DNA from: Pseudocercospora fijiensis CIRAD86
Taxonomy: Eukaryota > Ascomycota > Dothideomycetes > Mycosphaerellales > Mycosphaerellaceae
DNA length: 64,000 nucleotides
Reading direction: 5' to 3'
Assembly (NCBI RefSeq): GCF_000340215.1
Contig: NW_006921533.1
Coordinates: forward strand, 311,616-375,615
Made by a program: the position numbers and the translations under genes. Within the stretch, counting starts at the first letter, position 1, and every line of letters begins with the position of its first letter. The notes beneath the pieces are model-generated. The model was not told the DNA's origin, made no database searches, and saw only the letters and a program-made list of their open reading frames with translations. Positions 21,046 through 30,973 of this stretch are shown piece after piece.

Positions 21046-22099
21046 TATGGCACGCAGGCGGAAGCAGAGGAGAGACCGGCGCTCGAGTCGTGTGTGTCGG
21101 CGGCGTGAGAGCGACGTATTGGATGCAGGCGCCGAGGACGAGGGTCGCTAGCGGGCGTCTGGTTGTGAATGTGTGGGCCAGCTGGGCGGTTCGGGTTCGC
21201 AGGACAGCGCACTAGATCTATACACACGCTCTGGCTGTCCGTGCAGGTGGAGGAGGAGGTCGCTGGAGTCGAGTGCGACGTCGATGAACGGAAGAGCAGA
21301 CGGCAGCGACTGCAACAACACTACTGCGGCGTCGCGCGAGCCGAGCGCAGACGGCGGCAGCGCAGCGTTGATGGTGAGACAGACCGATAGAGTGGACGAC
21401 ACCGGGCGCGCGCAGGGTTACGGGTATACGGTTACGCCGTTACGGATATTCTAGGTGAGTGCTAACCTCCAAAGATGCTTGTCAAACGAACGCACGGCAA
21501 GGGTCTGTCTCGCGTCAGTCGACAGCACCTCTGAATTGCCCTGCCCTGCCCTCTCCACTCCACACCTCCTCATACCGCGCATCCATACACAGAACGAACT
21601 ATTCTATCGATTTTCTAATCCCATCCCGTCCACCCACACAACATCCCTCAGCACAGCAACGAAAAGCACATCACAGTCACCAACGATGATGATCTCCACC
21701 CCACAACCAATAGCGCGCCGCCAAACCTGAAACACAGGGGATCAACAGCTCTCACTCCCGCCCAATCACTCCTCGCTCCTTCGAAACGCTGGCGGCCTCA
21801 TCATCCATCACCCTCGCGTCTCGCGTCTCGCGTGCCATTCCTCCACCAACAACCCTCTGTGCCGAAAAGAGCCCCTGTTGTGACGAAGAGACGATACGGA
21901 AAACAATATCGATAACCTTGACAGGGCCTCTTCCTCCTGTTCTAATCGGGATAAGCTCGGAAGCGAGAGAAGCGCTTTCGAGCTACCGCTGCTGTGGCAC
22001 GAGAGATGCAAAATAATGCGGGAGGGAATGATACAGCGACACGCCACGCCACATAAGGGTTTACGACTGTCTACGTACACTACTGTACCATACGACTCA
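21000..22099. other. Intergenic region between two minus-strand genes
   Basis: It carries the promoter and 5' UTR of the preceding gene, including the 6-bp repeat at 21008-21044, and the 3' flank of COG1. GT/AC-rich low-complexity DNA follows. I see no supported gene. Confidence 0.5.
21008..21044 (+). repeat. GGGGTC hexanucleotide repeat
   Basis: About six tandem copies of GGGGTC. The plus strand could fold into a G-quadruplex. It lies immediately upstream of the chosen minus-strand start codon at 20999, so in the transcript it is a C-rich 5' UTR repeat; if the longer frame were used it would encode a run of Arg-Pro. Confidence 0.85.
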
Positions 22100-24391
22100 T
22101 CAAGCCGAGCATCCCGTGGCGAGTAAACCAAAGAGAAGATACGTCCTCGCCCAAAACTCATCCACACTCTTCTCCAAACGCTCAATCAAAGCAGCATCAA
22201 GCTTGATTCGCCTCTTCAACTTCTCCACAAAACCAACCATCTCACTGCCTGACCCTTTCTCCACCAGTATGCGACGCAAATACATTCCATCAAACAAAAA
22301 TTCCACCAGTCGATCCTTCCCCGCAGCAGCACCAGACATTTTCTCCCCTTCCGCCGCCTTCGGAGCTTCCGCATGGCCATTAGTCAGTGCCACACCATCG
22401 TCACTCTGGTCCATCTCTTCCAATACCCTCCCCATCCCCATCCCCAACTTGTCGGCATTATGAATCTTCAAAGCTGCAACCGCAGCCGGACTCCAAAGAT
22501 CGTTGCCAACCGCAGACATTGCCGCTTGCAGAGATTTCAGGAACCGGAAGACTGCCGGAGATGGTTGGACTGGTAGTGGTGGCGATCCGTCCCACAATGT
22601 GATTGGTCTATGTGTTGGCTGGAGAATCTTCTGGAGATATGCCTTCACAACATCCTCCGAGATCCGGACTGCTATCTTCTCTTGCAAAATCACGATGAAT
22701 GCTGCGTTGGGCTTGATGGATTTGACATCCTCAATTTCTTCCTCCAGCCATCGTCTTCGCAGGTCTATTTCTCTCACCAAGCGGATTAGAAGGGTCGGAT
22801 CAAGTCCTGACTCGAAAGCCTTCTCAGTGGCGCTGTAGGCTTTCTGCAGGGACGAGGCTGTGGCTCTGGAAAGCCTCTTTTCGAGTTGCTGTGGATCTTG
22901 CTTGCTCAGGATGACTTGCAGTGGATCATCGTCTTCAAGATCGTCGAGGTCCAGGTCCAGGTCTAGATCCCACTTGCTGCTCCGCATCGAGCCAATGACT
23001 TCGTTATACTTCTGCAGTCTACCAAGCCAATCGTCAAGAGCATTGGTGAAGTGCGAAATCGTGTCTGTGCGGCCATGTTGTCTTTGCAGAACTGCATGAC
23101 GAAGCGCAATCGCTCCGCCACTGAGCTCCGTCGGCTCTGTGGCAAGATTCCACATATTCGTCGAGTGCGATGGTGACCGAAATGCTTGTTCGTTGGGCGT
23201 GAAATCCGTGATGGTGGCTGCTTGCTCGGCAAGGGCCTCGAGACGATCAAGAAATGCGGTGCGTAGGTCGTTCATCGCTTTGGAGTGCACTTCGCTTCGA
23301 AGCTGTGCATTCAGCGACAGATATTTCGAGACCACGTTCTGTCGTAGGGCTACAACAGTTTGAGCATCATTTTGGTTTTCCAAGGCCGACTTGAGAGCCT
23401 CGAGGAGACAAGATTGTGCTTGCTTCGTCCAGGATGCCGATGCCTCTGCCACATCTGATGCCGCGAGCTGATCATGTCTGAGCCAAGGGTGGAAGTTCCG
23501 AACATCTTCAGTAATCCATCTTTCATAGACATCAAGACTCAGTTCGTCTACAGAGCGAACGTCCTGATCTCTCACTAAGGTACCTTTGGTGATGTGGGAC
23601 AACGCATCTGCGAAACGTCTGGGAAACAACTCCCTTGAATCGAGCAGCGTGCGACTGTAGAGGTCCAGCATGTCCATAAGACTAGTTTCAGAAGGCGTCT
23701 CGGCGTGCACCTCCAACTGCTGGAATCTCGTCTGCAAGAAATATCGCAGGACATCCTTCGGCGTCGCATTCGATAGGAGTGAGTATGCGCACAATGTGTT
23801 CACCGTAACTTCCTTGTCGGCGTTGGACCTCACCAATGACCTCGATATGTACGCAAGCAGTCTCTGTCTAGCTTGCGCAAGTTTTCGTCTCCAATCTTCC
23901 AAAACGACCGGAGGAGGATTGGCCTGCTCGCTCAAACTTTTGTGCAGCAATCTCGCAAGCATGAGCAGTTTCGCCGCCACCAGTGCATCTCCATTCTTCC
24001 TCACCAATCTACCCGTCACTGCAATCGCATTCTGCAAGACCTTGGTCTGCGCCAGCGTTGCATATCGTGACCGCTCTTCTTGTCCTCTTTCACCCTTGAG
24101 TCTCTTGTGGTTGTCTCCAATCCTTTCCACAATTCGGGCATCGCACTTCCTCCCAATTTCTGCCATATGATTCTCTACCTCTTGAATCTGACGATCCATA
24201 TCGATAATCCTCTCTGCCGTTCCCAGTAAGTCGCGGTAGCTCGTTCCGACCAAAGATCGTAGTTTCTGGCGATTCTCCTCGATGTTCTGGCGGAGTTGCT
24301 GCTCGAGGTTCCGCACCACAGGCAGGGGATATTGAAAGGCATCCTCCCAGTTACCCAGCGCTCTGGGATCTGGCGGCTGCTGGGTCGCCAT
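22100..24391 (-). CDS. COG1: Conserved oligomeric Golgi complex subunit 1
   Basis: COG is the tethering complex for retrograde vesicles within the Golgi; Cog1 belongs to lobe A. Single exon; I start at the second Met (MATQQPPDPRALG) giving 763 residues, which has a better context than the Met six codons upstream. The N-terminal Vps51/COG1 domain is clear: NWEDAFQYPLPVVRNLEQQL, then KLRSLVGTSYRDLLGTAERI and IDMDRQIQEVENHMAEIGRK, with coiled-coil heptads. The rest is an all-helical CATCHR-type body with an acidic insert (DLDLDLDDLEDDD). The C-terminus ends in a hydrophobic WARTYLLFGLLATGCSA. In its last 450 bp the coding strand changes to G/T-rich. Confidence 0.92.
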   Translation of the reverse strand: MATQQPPDPRALGNWEDAFQYPLPVVRNLEQQLRQNIEENRQKLRSLVGTSYRDLLGTAERIIDMDRQIQEVENHMAEIGRKCDARIVERIGDNHKRLKGERGQEERSRYATLAQTKVLQNAIAVTGRLVRKNGDALVAAKLLMLARLLHKSLSEQANPPPVVLEDWRRKLAQARQRLLAYISRSLVRSNADKEVTVNTLCAYSLLSNATPKDVLRYFLQTRFQQLEVHAETPSETSLMDMLDLYSRTLLDSRELFPRRFADALSHITKGTLVRDQDVRSVDELSLDVYERWITEDVRNFHPWLRHDQLAASDVAEASASWTKQAQSCLLEALKSALENQNDAQTVVALRQNVVSKYLSLNAQLRSEVHSKAMNDLRTAFLDRLEALAEQAATITDFTPNEQAFRSPSHSTNMWNLATEPTELSGGAIALRHAVLQRQHGRTDTISHFTNALDDWLGRLQKYNEVIGSMRSSKWDLDLDLDLDDLEDDDPLQVILSKQDPQQLEKRLSRATASSLQKAYSATEKAFESGLDPTLLIRLVREIDLRRRWLEEEIEDVKSIKPNAAFIVILQEKIAVRISEDVVKAYLQKILQPTHRPITLWDGSPPLPVQPSPAVFRFLKSLQAAMSAVGNDLWSPAAVAALKIHNADKLGMGMGRVLEEMDQSDDGVALTNGHAEAPKAAEGEKMSGAAAGKDRLVEFLFDGMYLRRILVEKGSGSEMVGFVEKLKRRIKLDAALIERLEKSVDEFWARTYLLFGLLATGCSA

Positions 24392-25068
24392 CGTGACCGG
24401 GGAAAACAAGTTCGGCGTGGTGTGGAACTGAAACGGGTTGGTTTGGATTGAATCGCGAAGGTCCGTTCACATGAAAGTTGCGGTTGCGGTTGCGGCTCTT
24501 CTCCACGTGTACGCTTGGCACGAAACAACCACGCCTCACGCCTGACTAATGTGCATGTGAATGCTTTCTAGACTTTCTGCACTGAGATTGCGAAAATAAC
24601 CTCATACTCTAGCAATCTCGTCCTTATTTTTGACCACACACGGATGTGTTGCAGAGACTCTTTCAACTCAATCTACTGTTCTAAATCTGTGTTCTGGCAA
24701 TTGCGTCAGAATGATTGATCATTTCAACCAGAGCGTCACAGGCTAGAGTCCTCTTGAGAAACCCAGTCACTGTCACAATTCGGACTGAAATGAAGGATGT
24801 TGACGATGATTGCTTACATTGCGAGCAATGTCTTGAGAAGGCACGTTCGTGAATTGCAGGACCAACGTCTTCGTGATGCTGTACAAATCCCATTCCTCTG
24901 CTCTATTGAAATGCCTCTTGAGGCCGTGAAACGCCTTTTGCGCCTGGCTTATGCAAATCATACATTCGTCGCAGGCCAGCCAATGTGGAATTAATATGCT
25001 CTGTCCGGCGCTATGCCATAGCGCATTGGAGACTCAAAAATGCTTCGGCCGTGTTCGATGCCCGCTCT
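24392..25068. other. Intergenic region, COG1 promoter / RCF2 3' flank
   Basis: Both neighbours are on the minus strand. A repeated GCGGTTGCGGTTGCGG segment lies just upstream of COG1 near 24480-24497. No gene is accepted. Confidence 0.5.
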
Positions 25069-25936
25069 CTATGCCGCGTTTACTTTCTGGTCGCCCTCGT
25101 CTGGTTTATCGTGCCGTTGATCCTCGTGGTTGTTCTGGGCCTTCTTGGCTTTGCCGTTCTTCTTATTCATTTTTTCACGCTGCTTGACTGCCTCCTCTCG
25201 CTCCTTCATGCGCTCTTCTTCAGCAGCGACCATGTCCATCCATTGGTCCTCACCTTGGTATCGCTCGTGGTGGATCTTCTTTTCGATAATGTTCTTGTGG
25301 GTTGGGTCGTTCGGGTCGAGGTACTTGACAGTCTCCCATCGTCCGGTGCCCTTCACGCGATCGGTTCCTTCAAATGCCAGAGAAGCGATGACTGCCGCAA
25401 GAGTGAAGCCTTGTGCATACACACGAGCCTGCACAATCTTTTGCGGCGTGGTGAGGTATGGGTTGCGACCGACAATTCCCATAGCCGCAGAGATCGACAC
25501 CACCCACGAACCAACGACTAACCCATATCGGTTCTCGGATCCCCATCTCATGAGCTTCTCCTTGGCTGATTTTTGGGAGTCTAGCTGTTCTTGCAGCTGA
25601 GCCTGTTCGTCTCGGTAGTTCCTATCAGGCTGTCGCGAGGCTTCGTATTTTCTCGAGTACGAGTCGGCTGCAATTATTGCCGCAAAAGTTCCAGATGATG
25701 TTATCAAGAATGCGCGGAATGGCAGGCTGAGACTTCTAAAGGCCGGATATTTGGTTGAAGCTGCCCATACACCGAGAGCACCTGCTGCCGTGCCAGCGAC
25801 ACCACCACCAATGCCACCCTTGATTGTAGCACTACGAGAGCGTCAGTATTGCTTGCTATTGGCTTTGCTTTGAGATCGCCCAGGCGGAAACTCACTTGTA
25901 GTGCTCCTGCTCCTCTTCTTTCGTCAGGATCTTCAT
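25069..25936 (-). CDS. RCF2: Respiratory supercomplex factor 2-like, HIG1-domain mitochondrial protein
   Basis: Rcf2 is an inner-membrane protein that supports cytochrome c oxidase and respiratory supercomplexes. Exons 25936-25896 and 25831-25069, separated by a 64-bp intron (GTGAGT...CGTAG with an ACTGAC branch element), give 267 residues. A Gly/Ala-rich hydrophobic stretch lies near residues 15-40 (GGIGGGVAGTAAGALGVWAA). The HIG1 domain at about 108-168 shows RWGSENRYGLVVGSWVVSIS, then RNPYLTTPQKIVQARVYAQG, forming a two-helix hairpin. The C-terminus is a long charged tail rich in Lys, Glu and Gln, probably a coiled coil. The order, N-terminal membrane segments then HIG1, fits Rcf2 better than the short Rcf1. 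It is divergent from RRP36 with 327 bp between. Confidence 0.85.
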
Positions 25937-26263
25937 GATGATTGTTGCGTATTATAGGACTGTACTCGCAAAAGGTCGAATGGCAGAAGAGAAGTCGGTA
26001 GTGCGAGAAGCAATAATAAGAAGACAAATCTGGCTGGCGAGCGGATCAATCGCGCATCGATGACGGAAGATTCTCTCCTCGCCTGCTTCCTCCGTCGCGT
26101 GTCGTGTTATCCCGGATCGCAACCTTATTGGCGGCGGGCCGGCGGCACGGCTCGAAGCAGTTACCACCACCGAGAATTACTACACCCTTGATAGGGCTGG
26201 ATCAGCAGCGGGCAGCTTCCAAAGATTTCGTGTCTGCACTGCACATGTCATCTCTGTGCGAGC
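25937..26263. promoter_or_regulatory. Bidirectional promoter, RCF2 / RRP36
   Basis: A 327-bp divergent intergenic region holds the promoters of both genes. No specific element was recognised. Confidence 0.45.
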
Positions 26264-27280
26264 ATGACAGCGCAGCGACTGCGTAACGTTCGGCCGCAGC
26301 CGGCAGATGATGTCTCAGGCCATGGCGAGGAATCCGATATGGACTCCATCGGCGAAGAGAACGTTGAAATGGGCGACATGGACGACGAAAGCCGGAGCGA
26401 TGCCGAGGATTCTGCTTCAGATGCTAGCGAGGTACAGGCAGACTCGAAGCAGACATTGAGTGATGTTGTTCAGAATAGCGGATTATCATTTGATGCTCTT
26501 CAGACCGCTTTCAAGGATGCAGCAAACGCACAATCGCGAAAACGCAAGCGAGGTTCGCATACTTCGCAAGACCAGGAAGACAAGCTGCAAGCACTGAGAG
26601 AAAGACTCCGTCAAATCAAGGACCAAAAAGCTGTATCTGGCGCCTCTCGCCAGAACTCCAGATCAGACGCCAAGGTAAATCAAAATCAGGACGAGCACGA
26701 CTCAGACTCAGACTCGGATTCCGGTCCGTCAGAAGAAGGTGCTCCTTCGCGTACATCCAAGCACGCTCCCACGGCGCAGTCTTCCAAGTTTCAAGTGAGT
26801 CGCAAGCGTCAAGTCGTCGACGTGCCGAAGCGAGTGGTCCGCGATCCCAGATTCGATCCTCTACACCAAAAGTCCGCACATCCTGGAAATAGCGAAAAGG
26901 CATATAGCTTCTTGCTCGACTATCAAAAAGACGAGATCAAAGAGCTGAAAGAGGCTGCAAAGCGCACGAAGAACGAAGACGATAAGGAGAAGCTCAAGCG
27001 GAAGGTGGGCAGTATGGAGAATAGGCTGAAGGCGAAGGAAGCAAAGGAGCGAGAACAGGAGATTTTAAAGCGGCACAGGAAGGAAGAGCGGGAACGGGTG
27101 GAGCAAGGCAAGAATCCATACTATTTGAAGAAGAAGGATATCAAGGAGAAGGCTTTGGTGGAGAAGTTCAACAAGATGAAGAGCAAAGATCGGGAAAAGC
27201 TGATTGAGCGGAAGAGGAAGAAGGAAGGACAGAAGGAGAAGAGGCGGATGCCCAGTGCCAGGCGGATTCCTGCCGGTTGA
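26264..27280 (+). CDS. RRP36: rRNA-processing protein Rrp36
   Basis: Rrp36 is a component of the 90S pre-ribosome needed for early cleavages that release 18S rRNA in the nucleolus. Single exon, 338 residues. The N-terminal third is acidic and Ser-rich (DMDSIGEENVEMGDMDDE). The conserved domain begins near residue 180 with VVDVPKRVVRDPRFDPL and continues through KAYSFLLDYQKDEIKELKE. The last 120 residues are a long, very Lys/Glu/Arg-rich helix with NPYYLKKKDIKEKALVEKF and the ending RRMPSARRIPAG. All are hallmarks of this family. Confidence 0.93.
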   Translation: MTAQRLRNVRPQPADDVSGHGEESDMDSIGEENVEMGDMDDESRSDAEDSASDASEVQADSKQTLSDVVQNSGLSFDALQTAFKDAANAQSRKRKRGSHTSQDQEDKLQALRERLRQIKDQKAVSGASRQNSRSDAKVNQNQDEHDSDSDSDSGPSEEGAPSRTSKHAPTAQSSKFQVSRKRQVVDVPKRVVRDPRFDPLHQKSAHPGNSEKAYSFLLDYQKDEIKELKEAAKRTKNEDDKEKLKRKVGSMENRLKAKEAKEREQEILKRHRKEERERVEQGKNPYYLKKKDIKEKALVEKFNKMKSKDREKLIERKRKKEGQKEKRRMPSARRIPAG

Positions 27281-27417
27281 TTGATATCTGCGATGAATTT
27301 CACGAGTTCCAGCGCGAGCGTAGGGTGGAAATCCATATCGACCGCTCTCGAATTCTGCTCACTACCAAATCAAATCCAGTTGCACTACGACTTCCACAGC
27401 AATCGGCCTCAAATTCC

Positions 27418-28043
27418 TCACGAAGCGTGCCTGGCCCCCTCAGAAGGACTCCCCCCAAAATCATGACCACCAAAATCATGAGGCCTATCCACACCCTTCC
27501 CCTTCTGTCCCGCATACCTCCTACCCTCCTCTTCCCTCTCAGCCTGAACATGCCCCCACGCCCGACTCGAACAAGCACCATAAGTCTCCACCGCCTGCGC
27601 AGCACAATTAGAATACGGCCTCAACCTCACCACCACATCCTCACAATGCCGAAAAATACATTCGTAATGTCCAGGCGCCTCGGCTCGAAATCTCTGCCAC
27701 GTCCCCTCAGTCTTCGCAACCTATGCTTCTCTTACGAGATGGCAGAGATCTGGTCGGTAGAAGATTCGTTTTGCTTCTTCGATCTTCGGGAATGTTAGAG
27801 GAAGATGGGAAAGCAGAAGGGAGATAGATGGGTACGCACTAATTCGATTTCTTGCGCCGACGCTTGGCGAATGCGAAGTTGAAATTCGTAGTTTGGGATT
27901 ACGATTTCTTCCATGTAGCGATCGTAGTATTGTCTCCAGTCGGGGTGATCCATGGGTATGAGTGGGAAAATTAGTTCTACGCCGCGACACCATTGGATTC
28001 CGAGAGCGTGCTAGGGAGTCTCGCAGCGTAGTGGTGTGGACAT
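27418..28043 (-). CDS. Small conserved-looking protein with an in-frame TAG near the start
   Basis: I do not recognise the family. Exons 28043-27840, 27783-27736 and 27693-27418 (introns of 56 and 42 bp) give about 175 residues. Codon 11 is TAG (28013-28011), between ETP and HALGIQW. The frame after it looks coding: WCRGVELIFPLIPMDHPDWR, EAPGHYECIFRHCEDVVVRL and PYSNCAAQAVETYGACSSRA, with several Cys. CAG to TAG is the classic RIP nonsense change, and a RIP island starts about 350 bp upstream. Alternatives are that the TAG is the acceptor of an upstream intron, or that translation starts at MDHPDW. The 42-bp intron is short for a fungus. I rate gene presence as likely and its being intact as uncertain. 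Confidence 0.5.
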
Positions 28044-28384
28044 TTTTGGGGGGTTCAAGTGTTGCGAAGGTGAAGGAGGTTGTTATTCCATGTTCGAGTT
28101 GAGATGAGAGATTGGAGGGGTGACTGTTGGAGAAGGTACGAGTAATGGCTGGGCGGGAAGGAAGTTGGGGAGCATCTGCATTTTTGCGGGAGCTTCAGTG
28201 GGAAAACGAGCTCGTTATGAAAGGGCAGGAAGGCATCGACAGTCGTCGCGAGCACTGCTATCAGTCTAGGAATTCACAACAAGCAGGTCGCTTCAACCAG
28301 ACAAATCAGGGGGGAAACCCCCCCTGTCTGCACCTCGATCGATAGAAATCCAAGCACTTCCTTGAATGCAGCCTTGTTTGTAGT
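28044..28384. other. Short intergenic spacer beside a RIP island
   Basis: Ordinary-composition DNA between the small minus-strand gene and the AT-rich island. It should hold that gene's promoter. No gene is seen. Confidence 0.4.
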
Positions 28385-29215
28385 TTTTTTTTTCTTTTTT
28401 TTTAAGAAAAGTCCTTAAACTCTTTAGGCGCTAACTTTCAAAGATCTAAGAAATTAGATAGTATATGCCCTATAGTAAAACTTAAGACTTTAGGAAGTAT
28501 ATACTTCCTAGTAACGACCGTTTACCGTATAGATCCTTAGTCTTCCTTAGCCTCTTCCTACTCGTTACTAGACTAATAAGATATATAAGGCATTCGCTTT
28601 TTTTAAAAAAGATAGCGACCTTATCGTTACTCTAATTAAATTAAAATATTATATATACCTAATAAAAAACTAAATTTTATTCTATTCTATTTTAGAATCT
28701 TAAGTACTCTACTAATCTCCTACCTTATAACTACCTTTACTTTACTTTAAATATATAAAAACCTATAATATCCCTTTCTATAATCTATATATACTATCTT
28801 GCTACCTAATTTTATTATTAACTTTAAGTAGAGTAGTAAATTTCTCGCTATTTATAAATAGGATTTTCGGATATCTAAGATACTATATAGATAAATAGAT
28901 AGATAGATTTTTAGATCTCTAGAGCCTAGGATCGTAGCGCTAGTATAGAAATATACTATAGAGTTAAGATCTTTAGTAATTATAGTTAGATTGCTTAAAG
29001 ATTTTTAAGGATAGGAAGACGAGATTAAGAGTTAGGGGATCGATTACGTATAGAATCTAGACTAGGGATCGCTTTTAGAAGGATACCTAGGAGCGATATA
29101 TAGGTTCTTTATATACTACACAGTTGCTAACATCCACCTATAGGAGGGGAAGATAGCGAGCCAGCTGCCAGCATTCGTATTTTACCTAGGTCCTAGCTAA
29201 ACAGACATAGCAAGG
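28385..29215. repeat. RIP-degraded AT-rich island
   Basis: Composition changes sharply at about 28385, after a poly-T/A run, to AT-rich DNA nearly devoid of CpA and TpG and full of TpA, while CpG persists. That is the footprint of RIP on a repeated sequence. Stops are frequent in all frames and I cannot identify the original element. Normal composition returns gradually by about 29215. Confidence 0.8.
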
Positions 29216-29805
29216 CTCGATAGAGCAATATTAAGAAATAACGCCAACTCTAACATAGCATACACTTTCGTCGAAGAAGGACGAAAGACTCTCAAAATCC
29301 GCACCGCACCGCACCGCACCGCACTAAAATTTTCTCTTTTCGCATCTACGATTAGGGTATCTGTTCTATCCCCCGTACCTTATTCTACCCAAGGGCCGTC
29401 ACGCATCGCATCGCATCGCATTGTCTCCCTTGGCCCTCCATCAAAACCCTAGGTCTCTAGCACATGAACAGGAATAATCATATCATACAAAATCGTCCTC
29501 CCATATTTATATGAGAAAAAAAAAGTGCAGAAAGAAATGGAAAATCAAAAAAGGCTTGCTTGCTGATCCTCCCGTCCATCCAGTCGTGGCATGGTCATGA
29601 CAACAAAAAACTTTCCGGAGTAAAAGTACACAGGGTGGCGAATGATGCTTAAATACAGACACTAGCGTAGTTGTCGTGAGAATGGGATATCTGGTTTTTC
29701 GGCCGTTTCAATTGCTGGCGCCTATTTGGTGACGCATTAAGATGATGTTGATTGATAATCGAAGGCAAAGGCGTCGCGCAGTCATTACTCTTAGTCTAGA
29801 TGCTG
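29216..29805. other. Intergenic region with pentamer repeats
   Basis: This is the 3' flank of the AT-hook gene. It contains CCGCA-type repeats at about 29299-29323 and CGCAT-type repeats at about 29402-29420. No gene is seen. Confidence 0.5.
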
Positions 29806-30973
29806 TTATTGTGCGGTTCGAGGTTGGTCGGCAGGATCAGTAGGTGGTGGTGCCGTGGTGGTAGGAGTTGAACGTGGCAGGCCAAGAGGGTCTTCACGAT
29901 GTCGAGAAATGGCTGCCCTGGCAGGAGTGTCAGGCTGGGCTCCCGATCGAGCGTATGGCGAATCGTACTCTTGTTGTTGTTGTTGTCGTGAGGCGGAAGC
30001 TCGGGTCATAGGTGACTCCTGCTCAGACTTGGTAGAACCACGTGCACGCCTTCGCTTGCCGGACGATGAGCTCGAATGGGAATTGCTTGCACTTTGAGGC
30101 TCGCGTGCTGTCGGTGTTAGCATCGCGGCTATAGCCATGGTCGTACCAGTTGTTGGAAGAGCAGGCTTTACTTCTTCTGTTGCTGCTGTAGTCGCAGGGG
30201 CGGGACTGCTTTCCACTGGCTGCGAAGATGCCTGCGCCACCAGTCTTGGTCCTGATGTTGGGCCTGGCGCGCCGGGTGTTTGACTGGTCGCTCCAACGGT
30301 CTCGGCCTTCCTCAGTGCTTCTGCTTTTGTAGGACGACCTCGCTTACGCTTGATGGGGGGCTCCGATGGGGACTGCGAGGCATATATCGTAGGCGCTGAA
30401 GACGGCTGCAGCTTGGGCATGATCGCGCGGCCAGCGCCAGGTCCAGGTGCACCTGCCGAATACGATGCTCCTTCGTGTGGGAATCCTCTTTTGATGCCAC
30501 CCAGTGTTATCGGTCCTGTCGAAAGCGGTGTCGGTGTGTGCGGAGCTATGGGCGTTCCCATTTGCAAGGATGTCCGCAGGGCTTCAAAGGCGTATCGGCT
30601 AGAATTAAGCGAGCGTCCTGGACGTCAACACATCAGCAGTCGATCGAGCAGAGCAATATTCCAAGCACACGGCTTCATGCAGAAGCATTATTGCAACATG
30701 GACTGGTTGATGTTGCTGACTCCTGGGTAGATGACGAACGATATGCTTACCAGGCGGCAGTGGGATTTCTTCCCAACGTGGTTGGATGTTCAGGCTTCGC
30801 AGGACGTCGAATAAGACGTGCGCAGGTGGATTTGCATTTTTGATTATTTCTGCCAACAGGTAGTTCTGGAAGCATGTCAGAATGTTCTCGTGGCCAGGGA
30901 TGGAGGTGGGTTGGGCGGAGCAGGATACCTTTTCGTGATTAGACCATGGCTGTTCAGGAGGTGTACCTGCCAT
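29806..30973 (-). CDS. AT-hook protein of unknown function
   Basis: Exons 30973-30929, 30865-30751 and 30617-29806 give 323 residues. Intron 1 (63 bp, GTATCC...TTCCAG) is in frame and stop-free; removing it joins SNHEK to NYLLAEIIKNANPP, a continuous helix. Intron 2 is 133 bp (GTAAGC...GTCCAG). The N-terminal 75 residues form the conserved-looking part (LFDVLRSLNIQPRWEEIPLP then GRSLNSSRYAFEALR). An AT-hook, KRKRGRPTKAEALR, follows near residue 145, indicating binding to the minor groove of AT-rich DNA. The remainder is Ser/Pro/Ala/Gln-rich and disordered, with KRRRARGSTK as a likely nuclear signal. A chromatin or transcription role is inferred only from the AT-hook. Confidence 0.8.

Noticed and set aside
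21000..21227. N-terminal extension of the disordered minus-strand protein
   Set aside because: It consists mostly of low-complexity sequence and the hexamer repeat; the Met at 20999 is preferred, though the longer form cannot be excluded.
27277..27798. A plus-strand frame of 173 residues after RRP36
   Set aside because: It is antisense to the three-exon minus-strand gene, whose translation is far more protein-like.
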